Assembly: GCF_021729155.1 (NCBI RefSeq)
Contig: NZ_JAJQYA010000001.1
Coordinates: 1-64,000, forward strand
Direction: 5' to 3'
Length of the DNA: 64,000 nt
Origin: Membranihabitans marinus
GTDB lineage: Bacteria > Bacteroidota > Bacteroidia > Chitinophagales > Saprospiraceae
Positions 27,913 to 37,114 of the stretch are shown piece by piece. The position numbers and the translations under genes were made by a program. The notes below the pieces were generated by a model. That model was given only the letters and a program-made list of their open reading frames with translations. It did not search any database and was not told where the DNA came from. Numbering within the stretch: the first letter of the stretch is position 1; each line of letters begins with the position of its first letter.

Positions 27913-28864
27913 AGTAATTAAACCGGGTTGGCAAACCACAGTTCAGGATCTCGGACGACCCGGCTTACGTAAATTTGGTATCCCAAGGTCAGGAGTTTTA
28001 GATCAATACCGCTATTATTGGGCCAATGGATTATTGGGCAACGATTTATCTATGCCTATCCTCAGCATTCAAACCCTTGGCCCCAAATTGGAGTTTACTG
28101 AAGACCACAGCATTTTTGTTACCGGCTCTCCAGCCATATTGACCATAGATAAATTCGAAGTAAAAACACAAGGTCACTTATACGTTAAAAAAGGTCAAAT
28201 ACTTGAAATCAAATCTCGGTTTAGAAACGGGACTATCTACTTGGCTATCGATGGTCAATGGCAATTGCCCAAAATCTATAATAGCTATTCCAGTGACTTA
28301 TTAACACCATTCGAGGGACTATTAGGTCGTAGTCTTATGGTTGACGATGAAGTGAACATCATTCCACAACAACCTATCTTCCAGAATATATCACTACCAC
28401 AGAACACAACCATTCAACCGAATAACCATCAAACCATTAGAATCTTAACCGCCCCTGAATCTGAAGTTCTCACAACTTCTCAAAAGTCGGCTATAGAAGA
28501 TCACAACTTTAGTATAGATCCAACTAGCAATAGTATGGGTATGCGATTGGATACGAATATAAATTTTGATACTCTAAAACCAATTATGTTGTCATCCAGT
28601 GTGCAAGTTGGCACTCTTCAATGGCCCTCGGGGAATCAACCCATATTATTATTAAATCAAGCACAAACCTCTGGAGGATATCCACGACTCGCCCAAGTCA
28701 TCCAAGCTGATCTTTACAAATTGGCATATCTGGGTCCCGGAGATACCATTAAATTTAAATGGAGTACACTAAAAGAGGCATTTTATATCCTAGAATATCA
28801 AAATACTCAATTTAAAAGACAATGGTCATCAGTATTCAACAATTCATTTGAAGGACAATTATAA
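27902..28864 (+). CDS. pxpC: 5-oxoprolinase subunit C (KipA-like, biotin-dependent-carboxylase-like fold)
   Basis: A 320-residue KipA/allophanate-hydrolase-subunit-2-family protein. Seen: VIKPGWQTTVQDLGRPGLRK at the start (GRPG motif), SGVLDQYRYYWANGLLGND, SNSMGMRLD and TSGGYPRLAQV near the C-terminus. It completes the PxpABC complex with the two overlapping genes upstream. The stop at 28864 is followed by a 209-base gap before the exported enolase-superfamily gene. Confidence 0.93.
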   Translation: MGFKVIKPGWQTTVQDLGRPGLRKFGIPRSGVLDQYRYYWANGLLGNDLSMPILSIQTLGPKLEFTEDHSIFVTGSPAILTIDKFEVKTQGHLYVKKGQILEIKSRFRNGTIYLAIDGQWQLPKIYNSYSSDLLTPFEGLLGRSLMVDDEVNIIPQQPIFQNISLPQNTTIQPNNHQTIRILTAPESEVLTTSQKSAIEDHNFSIDPTSNSMGMRLDTNINFDTLKPIMLSSSVQVGTLQWPSGNQPILLLNQAQTSGGYPRLAQVIQADLYKLAYLGPGDTIKFKWSTLKEAFYILEYQNTQFKRQWSSVFNNSFEGQL

Positions 28865-29073
28865 ATATATTTAATAAAACACGAGGGCCTTTTTATGAGG
28901 TCTTAACCATGATGAATCCAAATTTTTATTTATTCGAACCTAGAGAACTCAACTTATCTATTCGACTAAATCCATTTTTTATTTATAAATTTTGAAGCCA
29001 TAGTCAATAACTCCTAAATCCATTTAGAAGTCAACATTTTTTAATACAAAAAAATATTATATCTTGACCTTCT

Positions 29074-30453
29074 ATGAATAAAATGGATCGTCGAAATTTT
29101 GTAAAATCTGCCGCTGTACTTGGCTCTATTTCAGCCACAGGATTGCCTGTCATTGCTCCTTCAAGGGATAAAAATTTATCATTGAAAATAGAAAAAGCGG
29201 AAGCGGTATTTGAAAGAGAACCCCTCATTCATTCCTATGGCTTTAAAGGTGGATATATTACCACATTATGGCAGATAGTGACTCAACTGTCACAGGGTTC
29301 ACACAAAAAAGTAGGTTTGGGAATTCAAAGTCCTCTATGGTCGGATTCTACCCTGACAGGCCAATGGGGTGAAAGCGGTAGCAATGCCTTAATGTATGCC
29401 ATGACGGCCAAAGCCACCCAACTTATTCAGCAGCAAAGCTTTGAATCTCCAATTGATATGTTAGATCAGATATTGGAAGAAGTGTACGACTACGGCAAAT
29501 CCATCAGTCAGAAAAAGGATTTGCGTATGACATACGCTCTCAATGCTTTAGTCTCTGTAGACAATGCTGCTTGGTTACTCTATGCTGCTCAAAACAAATT
29601 ATCTTCCTTCGACGAAATGTTGCCCAAGGATTATCGCAAAGCTTTGAGTTATCAACACAAAAAGGTAGCAAGTATACCTTCTATATCGTTTTCTACCTCT
29701 GATCAAGAAATTGCAAATACAGTAACCGATGGTTTTTTCTTTTTAAAAGTAAAAATAGGATCTCCCGGAAACCAAGAGGAAATGTTGCGCAGAGATATGG
29801 AGAGAATGACCTTAATCCACAAAACCATTGGTCAATTTTCAACACCCAATACGGCGGACGGAAAAATTAGATATTATTTTGATGCCAATGGACGGTATCA
29901 ATCCAAGGACGATATGATGAAATTATTGGATCACTGTCGCAAAATTGGCGCTTTAGATCAGATATCCATCCTGGAAGAACCTTTTAATGAAAACTTAGAC
30001 ATTGATGTGTCTGATATGGGATTGAGGGTAGCCGCCGACGAAAGTGCTCATACCGATCGCGATGCATTGCGCAGGATAGAAATGGGATATACAGCTATTG
30101 CACTTAAACCCATAGCCAAGACTCTGAGCATGACCTTAAAAATTGCCAAGTTAGCCTACGAGCGCAATATACCTTGCCTTTGTGCCGACTTAACCGTAAA
30201 CCCAGTTTTGGTCGATTGGAATAAATCAGTAGCTGCTAGATTACTTCCGTTACCAGGATTGGATACGGGATTGTTGGAAACCAATGGTCATCAAAATTAT
30301 GCCCGTTGGGAAGAACTAAGAGGTTATCACCCACAGGGACATGCTCCATGGACTGAAGTTAAAGATGGCGTATTTAATTTGTCATCGGAATTTTATAAAC
30401 AAAGCGGTGGCATCTTTGATGATTCCAAACACTATCTAGGTCTTTTTAAATAA
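29074..30453 (+). CDS. Tat-exported enolase-superfamily enzyme (MLE/dipeptide-epimerase-like)
   Basis: A 459-residue protein with a twin-arginine signal (DRRNFVKSAAVLG, R6-R7) and an enolase-superfamily barrel. Acid/base lysines K225-x-K227 (FLKVKIG), metal ligands D270 (YYFDANG), E301/E302 (LEEPF) and D322 (AADES), and K345 (ALKPIAK) are all present, the pattern of the muconate-lactonizing/dipeptide-epimerase subgroup. Dipeptide epimerases are normally cytoplasmic, so periplasmic export is odd. Its position after pxpABC and end to end with an exported M28 peptidase suggests work on peptides or pyroglutamyl compounds. Other subgroup activities (o-succinylbenzoate synthase, sugar acid dehydratase) cannot be excluded. 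Confidence 0.8.
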   Translation: MNKMDRRNFVKSAAVLGSISATGLPVIAPSRDKNLSLKIEKAEAVFEREPLIHSYGFKGGYITTLWQIVTQLSQGSHKKVGLGIQSPLWSDSTLTGQWGESGSNALMYAMTAKATQLIQQQSFESPIDMLDQILEEVYDYGKSISQKKDLRMTYALNALVSVDNAAWLLYAAQNKLSSFDEMLPKDYRKALSYQHKKVASIPSISFSTSDQEIANTVTDGFFFLKVKIGSPGNQEEMLRRDMERMTLIHKTIGQFSTPNTADGKIRYYFDANGRYQSKDDMMKLLDHCRKIGALDQISILEEPFNENLDIDVSDMGLRVAADESAHTDRDALRRIEMGYTAIALKPIAKTLSMTLKIAKLAYERNIPCLCADLTVNPVLVDWNKSVAARLLPLPGLDTGLLETNGHQNYARWEELRGYHPQGHAPWTEVKDGVFNLSSEFYKQSGGIFDDSKHYLGLFK

Positions 30454-31413
30454 TCAATCCCTAGGGATAAATTTAAAGTCTTCATCTGAGTTGGCCAATG
30501 TAAATATGGTCTGATATATGTATTGACACACTTTTTCCATCCCAGAAAAATTGATCAAATCAATGGTGTCTTCTGGTCTATGATATTGAGGATGGCCTCC
30601 TGTATGGAGTCCCAAAACAGAAATCTGCTTTTTATAAAAGGACACATGATCAGATCCACCTACTCCACCGGCATGGACAATGAGATTCAGGTCGCTATTT
30701 TCTCCCATAGATTTCATAAATTCTACTCCATTGGGAAAAGTACCAGCACCTCCCATATATAAGTGGTTATTATTGTTGAGTCTACCGACCATATCCATAT
30801 TGATCATCAATACTATGTCTGATAAAGGAATAGCACTGTTTTCTACAAAATATTTACTCCCCAATAGACCTTGTTCTTCAGCTCCAAAAGCAACAAAGAT
30901 AATGCTGCGTTTTAATTCATCCTTTTGATTGGCCAGTTGTTCAGCAATTTCCAACAAAGCCGCTGTTCCACTGGCATTGTCGTCGGCTCCATAATGTATG
31001 GCTACTGTATCTCCCGCTCTAGAAGAAGGACTTCCCATACCCAAATGATCATAGTGGGCTCCTAAAACTATATATTCATTTTTTAATATAGGATGCTGCC
31101 CTTCAATATATCCGATTACATTGCAAGTTGAAGCTACTGCCTCACCTTCCTCTCCCTTTGGCAATCTCAATTTAGCATCAAATTTTTGGTAATATGTCTT
31201 TCCTAGTTTTTGAATATTTCCACGCTTAAATTCTTTGCGTATGTATTTATTCACCTTCTTACTTCCTTGAGTTCCTGGAAATCTGCCTGCAACTTTATCA
31301 CTGGTCAAAAACTCAATATGGCCATATAATTCATCTTGACTAATCTCACTTTGCCCACTTACACTGTTGACAATACAGAGCATAATCCAGAACATTAACA
31401 TTTTTCTTGTCAT
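30454..31413 (-). CDS. secreted M28-family zinc aminopeptidase
   Basis: A 319-residue exported peptidase with a signal peptide over about residues 1-20 (IVNSVSGQ). The two-zinc site of clan MH is intact: H120 (LGAHYDHLG), D144 (GADDNASG), catalytic E179 with E180 (FGAEEQG), D207 (INMDMVG) and H278 (PQYHRPEDT). Its stop abuts that of the convergent enolase-superfamily gene with no gap. M28 proteins release N-terminal amino acids; some act as glutaminyl cyclases, but the AEEQG segment favours a peptidase. Confidence 0.92.
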   Translation of the reverse strand: MTRKMLMFWIMLCIVNSVSGQSEISQDELYGHIEFLTSDKVAGRFPGTQGSKKVNKYIRKEFKRGNIQKLGKTYYQKFDAKLRLPKGEEGEAVASTCNVIGYIEGQHPILKNEYIVLGAHYDHLGMGSPSSRAGDTVAIHYGADDNASGTAALLEIAEQLANQKDELKRSIIFVAFGAEEQGLLGSKYFVENSAIPLSDIVLMINMDMVGRLNNNNHLYMGGAGTFPNGVEFMKSMGENSDLNLIVHAGGVGGSDHVSFYKKQISVLGLHTGGHPQYHRPEDTIDLINFSGMEKVCQYIYQTIFTLANSDEDFKFIPRD

Positions 31414-31475
31414 AAGGTCATAATTGATTTTTCCGAATGTACAAAAATCACCCTAATTCTAATAAATCCTAATAA

Positions 31476-33662
31476 TCAAGAGTTTAAATATTCATCTACT
31501 TTATTACAATACAACTCGTAATCTACTCTGCTCTGTTGTATAAATCCGTCCTGATCGAGGGCTCCTATTACAGTTTCCATCTCTGACATAGATTCATAAA
31601 CCATTCTTTTAAATGGATTGTCGTAATCCTTTTGCCTAGATTCTTTTATTCCTTCCATCATCCACCGGTGAATATCTTTACTCTCTTCCAATATTTTAGT
31701 CAATACTTGAGGGCTGCTTCCCTCATCATGGGTAATCATATAAGCGACAATTGCCTGGATTAATCTATTTTTATTGTAAAATTTACTTTCATTCAAATAG
31801 AAATCGTGAACTTCTGTCCATTCTTCTATAAGCCCCGTCTTTATTTTTTCTTTCAATCGAAACACAGAATCTTCAGGTATCAATTGGCCGCCTACGTTCA
31901 TCCACTTTGGAAGAACTAACTCCTCCTTAGAAAGTTCCTTACATCTATTCCATTCATATTCCCAGGTATTTCTATCCTTTTCCAAAATGGATTGAGCTAA
32001 ATTCCAACGCAGTAATTTTAAATAAATTCCATAAGCTTTTCCTACTTTACGCAAAATCACAGGTCGTTTTCCATTCTCAAACTTACTGTTGAATACCTCA
32101 ATTTCCTTTGTCAATTCTGGAAAATGATTAAGAATTCTTCTCCCTTCTTTTTGTTGATCTTGATTTGAAGCTGATTGATCACAAAAAATAGACCCTACAC
32201 ATTTTTCTAACAGCTCTATTCCGTTCACAATTTCATAAACGGTATCCGGCGCTAGAAAATCAAAATTTAGACTTTGTTTTTTAATCAGCCGCTCATCCCT
32301 TCCATAGGCTTTGTAACAGTTTCGAGCCAGGGCATAAAAATTATGCATAAACCAATAAGCCGGCATTAAAATCAACCGATTCTTGGATTCGTCATTGGCC
32401 ACCAAAGTAAATGGCAATTTAATGTTTAATTCATGTGGATAATTGCCTTTGGTCAACAAAACAAAGGAGGCAATGCAAGAATTGTGTTTTAAGCTTACAC
32501 AGAGACCAGGCCAAAAACCTCTACCAGCTATCAATTCTCCATCCGCACCTCTGGAATTGTGATTGGAACCTATGGTGGCTCCCGCAGCCATATTTGATTG
32601 TCCCATTACCAAAGCAGCACATAAAAATGAATTGTTGTGGTGCTGTTCATGACCTGGAAAAATTAGTGAATTCAACACCTCACAACATGATACCGTAGAA
32701 TTATTTCCCAAATAAGAGTTGATCAATCGCGCTCCGTATTTTAGTTGAGAATGAGAAGACAATATAAAGCGAACCGCCTTTACCCCATAGAAAATTTTAC
32801 AGCCATAACCAATAATACCATTGACCAATTCACAACCTTCACCAATCTGAGTAGGAGCCTGTTGAGATGACTTTACCGTAACATTTTTTAACTTATTGAC
32901 CCCTTTGATATAGACATAAGACATTATTTTGGCGTCCTTAATCATCTTACAATTTTTGATTACTGTACCACTCCCCACTCTCCCATAATGACCTGGATAG
33001 ATATCAAAAGTCTTGTCCGTCATACGAAGTAATGCTTGTTGAAATATACCATCATCTCTATACCTAGTCCATAGATATGCATCTCCTGGCAACATAGACG
33101 CAAACGGTATGACGCTTCGACCTGCTTTCTCATTACACAATTCCAATACTATCCTATGCTTGCTATCCTCTCCTTTTTTCACCATCCCATTACCAAATTT
33201 GGCATTAGAGGTAGTGACCATTTCATCAATGTTAAACAATATCACTTCACTGTCAACAATGTAATGAGAAATGTAGTGCACATTGGTAATGCTAACGTGA
33301 TCGCCAAAATCACAACTGACAATCGTACTATTATAGAGTCCAACTGGTAATTCTAAATCTTTGTGAGACAAAGCCATCGGGGCTAAATTGCCAATTCTTA
33401 CCAGGCCATAAAAATGACAGTCCTGTATTAAATGCGGAGAAAATTCTTTGGAAACCATTACATCAGCCCAATTACCCGCTGTATTTCCACAACTTATTAA
33501 AGACGATATTTCATCTTCAGTTAGAGATCTATAGCTGACTTTATTTACTGATTTTCTATAATAATATTCATCCTTATAAATAGGCGACTGGGATGCATCA
33601 CCCCCATGAGGGACAAACCCATAACCTAAAGCAGTTAAGGGTTTTTTTATTGTAATATTCAT
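31476..33662 (-). CDS. DUF4954-family protein with long beta-helix region
   Basis: A 728-residue cytoplasmic protein that I recognise as DUF4954-like, found mainly in Bacteroidota and spirochaetes. The first 400 residues contain many short beta-rich units with acyltransferase-like turns, such as GSGTVIKNCKMIKDAKIMSYVYI, IGEGCELVNGIIGYGCKI and AAGATIGSNHNSRGADGELIAGRGFWPG. The last 300 residues are mostly helical. It starts 8 bases after the glmS stop, so the two genes are coupled. The beta-helix plus GlmS suggests a nucleotidyl- or acyltransferase role in amino-sugar metabolism. No activity is established to my knowledge. Confidence 0.65.
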   Translation of the reverse strand: MNITIKKPLTALGYGFVPHGGDASQSPIYKDEYYYRKSVNKVSYRSLTEDEISSLISCGNTAGNWADVMVSKEFSPHLIQDCHFYGLVRIGNLAPMALSHKDLELPVGLYNSTIVSCDFGDHVSITNVHYISHYIVDSEVILFNIDEMVTTSNAKFGNGMVKKGEDSKHRIVLELCNEKAGRSVIPFASMLPGDAYLWTRYRDDGIFQQALLRMTDKTFDIYPGHYGRVGSGTVIKNCKMIKDAKIMSYVYIKGVNKLKNVTVKSSQQAPTQIGEGCELVNGIIGYGCKIFYGVKAVRFILSSHSQLKYGARLINSYLGNNSTVSCCEVLNSLIFPGHEQHHNNSFLCAALVMGQSNMAAGATIGSNHNSRGADGELIAGRGFWPGLCVSLKHNSCIASFVLLTKGNYPHELNIKLPFTLVANDESKNRLILMPAYWFMHNFYALARNCYKAYGRDERLIKKQSLNFDFLAPDTVYEIVNGIELLEKCVGSIFCDQSASNQDQQKEGRRILNHFPELTKEIEVFNSKFENGKRPVILRKVGKAYGIYLKLLRWNLAQSILEKDRNTWEYEWNRCKELSKEELVLPKWMNVGGQLIPEDSVFRLKEKIKTGLIEEWTEVHDFYLNESKFYNKNRLIQAIVAYMITHDEGSSPQVLTKILEESKDIHRWMMEGIKESRQKDYDNPFKRMVYESMSEMETVIGALDQDGFIQQSRVDYELYCNKVDEYLNS

Positions 33663-33670
33663 ATTTCGAT

Positions 33671-35503
33671 TTATTCAACTGTAACAGATTTTGCCAAATT
33701 CCTAGGTTTATCTATATCACAACCTTTATGAAGTCCTATGTAATAGGCTAATAACTGCATGGGAATGACTGTAAACATGGGAGACAATAGAAACGATATA
33801 CGAGGTATTTCTATCCAATTTTCTACATTATCCTTGATGGATTCGTCTCCTTCAGAAATAATACCTATAACCGATCCTCCTCTAGCCTTGATTTCTTCGA
33901 TATTGCTTAATACTTTTTTATAATGTGGATCTGATTTTAAAGCAATAATAATAACCGGCCAACCTTTTTCAATAAGGGCGATAGGACCGTGTTTCATTTC
34001 TGCTGCTGGATAACCCTCAGCGTGGATATAGGATACTTCTTTTAGTTTTAATGCTCCTTCTAAAGCTATGGGAAACTGTAAACCACGACCGAGGAACAAG
34101 GTGTGATTTACATGACTATAAATCATGGCTATGTTCTTAATGCGATAAACGATATATGAAAGATAATTTTTTAAGATATCTGGCACTTGCCGCAATTCTT
34201 TAAGTACGGATAAAGAATAATCCGGTGACAAATTCCCATTATACTTTCCCAACTTTATAGCAAAAAGGTACAAGGCATTTAACTGACATATAAAAGCCTT
34301 AGTACTGGCCACACTTATCTCCGGCCCTGCAAAAATATTACTATAAACATCAACCAACCTAGCAATGGACGAAGTCGGCACATTTACTACGCCATACAAT
34401 AAGGCACCGTGTTTCTTGGCCTCTTCTAATGCCACCAATGTATCGGCAGTTTCCCCGCTCTGTGACAAAGCGACAATTACATCATCGGCATATATAACGG
34501 GATCGCGATATCTAAATTCAGAGGCATATTCAACTTCAACCGGCACTCTACACAATTTTTCAATTACATATTCTGCCACCAAACCCGCATGCCATGAAGT
34601 ACCACAACCCAAAATAATTATTCTGCCTGCCTTAGATATTGTTTCCATAAAAGGTTGTAATTCAGGCAATAAATTATCATTTGACATTTGCTGACCATGA
34701 CCCCGCCTCAATGCCTTGGGTTGCTCATGTATTTCTTTTAACATGTAATGTTTATAACCTGTTTTATCGGCGCTGTGCAAATCAATATTTAAGTATTGGA
34801 ATTCAGCTTGCTTTTGTTGATAACTAAAATCAAAAATCTGTAATTGATTATTTTCAATGACTACAATTTCACCATCTTCCAAATAAACCACTTTTCGAGT
34901 ATGAGGCAAAATCGGTAATATATCAGAGGCCAAATAGTAACCATCATCAGATCTACCGACCACTAAAGGACTACCTCGTCGTGCGGCAATAATTTTATGG
35001 GGCTTGGATTCTTCCATGATTACCAAACTATAAGAACCCTGAACTTCACTGAGAACTTTGGCGACTACTTCTTCCAGATTTTGAAACGGTTCTTGGTATT
35101 GAAGGGCAATGTATTTGACCAAAACTTCTGAATCTGTTTCCCCTTCACATTGGATATCAGTTTCACCAAATGAAGATCTAAAAGTTTCATAATTTTCAAT
35201 AATACCATTGTGAACCATGGCTATTTTTCCATCTGCACTGACATGGGGATGGGCATTTACAATATTTGGTGATCCATGAGTTGCCCAGCGGGTATGTCCT
35301 ATAGCCACCTTGCTACCACGAAAAGCGGGAGGTACAGAAGAAGACAATGCTTCTAATTTACCTTGGCGTTTATGAATTAAAATACCGTTGTTGTTAATGG
35401 CTATTCCGGCACTGTCATACCCTCTATATTCCAATTTTTTTAATCCGTCCATTACCAAGGCAACGGCATCTTGCATTCCTATATAACAAAATATTCCGCA
35501 CAT
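33671..35503 (-). CDS. glmS: glutamine-fructose-6-phosphate aminotransferase (isomerizing)
   Basis: A 610-residue GlmS that makes glucosamine-6-phosphate from fructose-6-phosphate and glutamine, the first step to UDP-GlcNAc. The start at 35503 is chosen because it gives MCGIFCYIG, exposing C2 as the amidotransferase nucleophile. A longer frame to 35539 would bury it. Seen: GHTRWATHG, the glutaminase/isomerase linker MLKEIHEQP, SIS domains with LGCGTSWHAG and LSQSGETADT, and the C-terminal LAKSVTVE. No glmS ribozyme was seen upstream; instead there are several palindromes at 35499-35703. It is coupled to the DUF4954 gene. Confidence 0.96.
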   Translation of the reverse strand: MCGIFCYIGMQDAVALVMDGLKKLEYRGYDSAGIAINNNGILIHKRQGKLEALSSSVPPAFRGSKVAIGHTRWATHGSPNIVNAHPHVSADGKIAMVHNGIIENYETFRSSFGETDIQCEGETDSEVLVKYIALQYQEPFQNLEEVVAKVLSEVQGSYSLVIMEESKPHKIIAARRGSPLVVGRSDDGYYLASDILPILPHTRKVVYLEDGEIVVIENNQLQIFDFSYQQKQAEFQYLNIDLHSADKTGYKHYMLKEIHEQPKALRRGHGQQMSNDNLLPELQPFMETISKAGRIIILGCGTSWHAGLVAEYVIEKLCRVPVEVEYASEFRYRDPVIYADDVIVALSQSGETADTLVALEEAKKHGALLYGVVNVPTSSIARLVDVYSNIFAGPEISVASTKAFICQLNALYLFAIKLGKYNGNLSPDYSLSVLKELRQVPDILKNYLSYIVYRIKNIAMIYSHVNHTLFLGRGLQFPIALEGALKLKEVSYIHAEGYPAAEMKHGPIALIEKGWPVIIIALKSDPHYKKVLSNIEEIKARGGSVIGIISEGDESIKDNVENWIEIPRISFLLSPMFTVIPMQLLAYYIGLHKGCDIDKPRNLAKSVTVE

Positions 35504-35703
35504 ATGTGTCCAAATTGTGTTGTTTAGTGTGATACACACAATCTAATAAACACAAAGTTGCAAAAAATATTATTGTAAATAGATTAACTATAAGTCAATG
35601 CTATATATATGTAAAAACAAAATTATGCATAACAAGCATAATTCACACATGGGTGTACGTACACAGTTTTATATTAAAATAATTTAAAAAAATCTGTGTA
35701 CGT
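35499..35703 (-). promoter_or_regulatory. palindrome cluster upstream of glmS, candidate operators
   Basis: Four related inverted repeats lie around and upstream of the glmS start. CACATATGTG is at 35499-35508 over the start codon. GTGTG-ATA-CACAC is at 35527-35539. GTGTACGTACAC is at 35653-35664. ACGTACACAG (35657-35666) also pairs with CTGTGTACGT (35694-35703) around 27 AT-rich bases. All carry GTGT/ACAC arms, as if bound by one dimeric regulator. The outer hairpin could instead act in termination of the upstream gene, but no T run follows it. Confidence 0.4.
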
Positions 35704-35720
35704 TCTATATAACTAGAGGC

Positions 35721-37052
35721 TTACAGGGAATAACCCGGTCTATAAGATCGATGCAAATAGGTAGATGCTTCGTAATCATTGTCGAATCGCTCTTCCTTAT
35801 CATTCCAGATCAAGGGACGATTTAATTCATATGCTATATTTCCCAAGGTACAGGTGGTACAGGTATTATGACCAATTTCCACAGTTACAAATGGGTCTTT
35901 TCTTCGTTGAACCGACTGCACAAAATCATAATAATGTGGCTGTTGTTCTTTGTATGGCAATCCTTTGGTTGATTCCGCCTCCACAAAATCCAATTCAGGA
36001 TGAGATGCTTTATAATATCCGCGGGCTACTTCAATCCATCCGTCTTTTCCAGTAAACTTAACACCCTTGGTTTGTTTTTCATTAAAAGGCGACTGTTCCA
36101 TACGCACACCGTTGGCATATTCAAAAGTCAAGGCTGAACAATCCTCATGACCTGGGGGAATAATCTTTACAGGTCCTTCCCTATCCATGGTCAAGCCCCA
36201 CTGTCCAATATCAAACATATGTGCACCCCAATCCGTGGTTAGACCTCCTCCAGTCTCTTTATACCATCTCCATCCTCCCCAAAATTTTTCGTCTTTTTTG
36301 GGATTGAGCGAAATAGGGGGATTGAGCTCTTCATTAAAATGTATATCAGTATCCAATGGCCCCAACCACTTATCCCAGTTCAATCCCTGAGGAATTGGTT
36401 GTTTTGGCAAATTGTATGGTTTTGGTCCTTCACCTACATAGGCATTAATTTTTTCAATATCGCCAATCATACCCTTTTGAACCATCTTTACTGCATGTTG
36501 AAAATTGCTGGATGATCGTTGTTGTGAACCTACCGCTAGAATAATCTTATTCTCTCTAACCGCTTTTACCAATTGTTGACCTTCATAGATGGTAAATGTC
36601 AAAGGTTTTTCAATGTAAATATCCTTTTTGGCTCGACAGGCATCAATGGCCATTTTGGCATGCCAATGATCTGGACTAACAATAACTACAGCATCTATGT
36701 CATCCCTACTCAATATATCTTGATAATCCTCATATACATCAACACGGAGTGTACTGCCCTGTTCTTCGTAGTATTTATCTGCTCTTTGTTTAAAACGTTG
36801 GCGCTTAACTTCATACACATCGGCTCCAGCTACCACTTCTACCCCTTCAAAAGGCAAAAAACCATACAATAAATTCATACAACGTCTTCCCAATCCTATA
36901 TAGCCCAAACGAATAACATCAGAGCTCTGTCTCTTTTGGATAATATTGGGTGAAGAAGCCAATTGATTAGGCAAATACAATGCACCCGCACTTAATAGAG
37001 ACGATTGCATAAACTTTCTCCTTCCCCAGATTTTTTTCGATTGATCCGTCAT
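35721..37052 (-). CDS. Tat-exported Gfo/Idh/MocA-family oxidoreductase
   Basis: A 443-residue protein with a twin-arginine signal (WGRRKFMQSSLLSAG, R11-R12) and an NAD(P)-binding fold (RLGYIGLGRRCMN, 48-60). The EKP signature is at 148-150 (YIEKPLTFT), and DWGAHMFDIGQWGL follows in the catalytic domain. Exported members of this family with a Tat signal are common in Bacteroidota and Planctomycetes; some act as glycosidases or epimerases using tightly bound NAD. It lies 62 bases after the PHP lipoprotein gene, likely in one transcript. The substrate is unknown. Confidence 0.9.
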   Translation of the reverse strand: MTDQSKKIWGRRKFMQSSLLSAGALYLPNQLASSPNIIQKRQSSDVIRLGYIGLGRRCMNLLYGFLPFEGVEVVAGADVYEVKRQRFKQRADKYYEEQGSTLRVDVYEDYQDILSRDDIDAVVIVSPDHWHAKMAIDACRAKKDIYIEKPLTFTIYEGQQLVKAVRENKIILAVGSQQRSSSNFQHAVKMVQKGMIGDIEKINAYVGEGPKPYNLPKQPIPQGLNWDKWLGPLDTDIHFNEELNPPISLNPKKDEKFWGGWRWYKETGGGLTTDWGAHMFDIGQWGLTMDREGPVKIIPPGHEDCSALTFEYANGVRMEQSPFNEKQTKGVKFTGKDGWIEVARGYYKASHPELDFVEAESTKGLPYKEQQPHYYDFVQSVQRRKDPFVTVEIGHNTCTTCTLGNIAYELNRPLIWNDKEERFDNDYEASTYLHRSYRPGYSL

Positions 37053-37114
37053 AAAAATTGTATTTTAATTTATAATTGAACAATATTATTAAAATACCAT
37101 AGAATATCAAAATT

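Noticed and set aside
33671-35539. longer GlmS frame starting at 35539
   Set aside because: It would add 12 residues before MCGIF and hide the cysteine that must be N-terminal for glutaminase activity.
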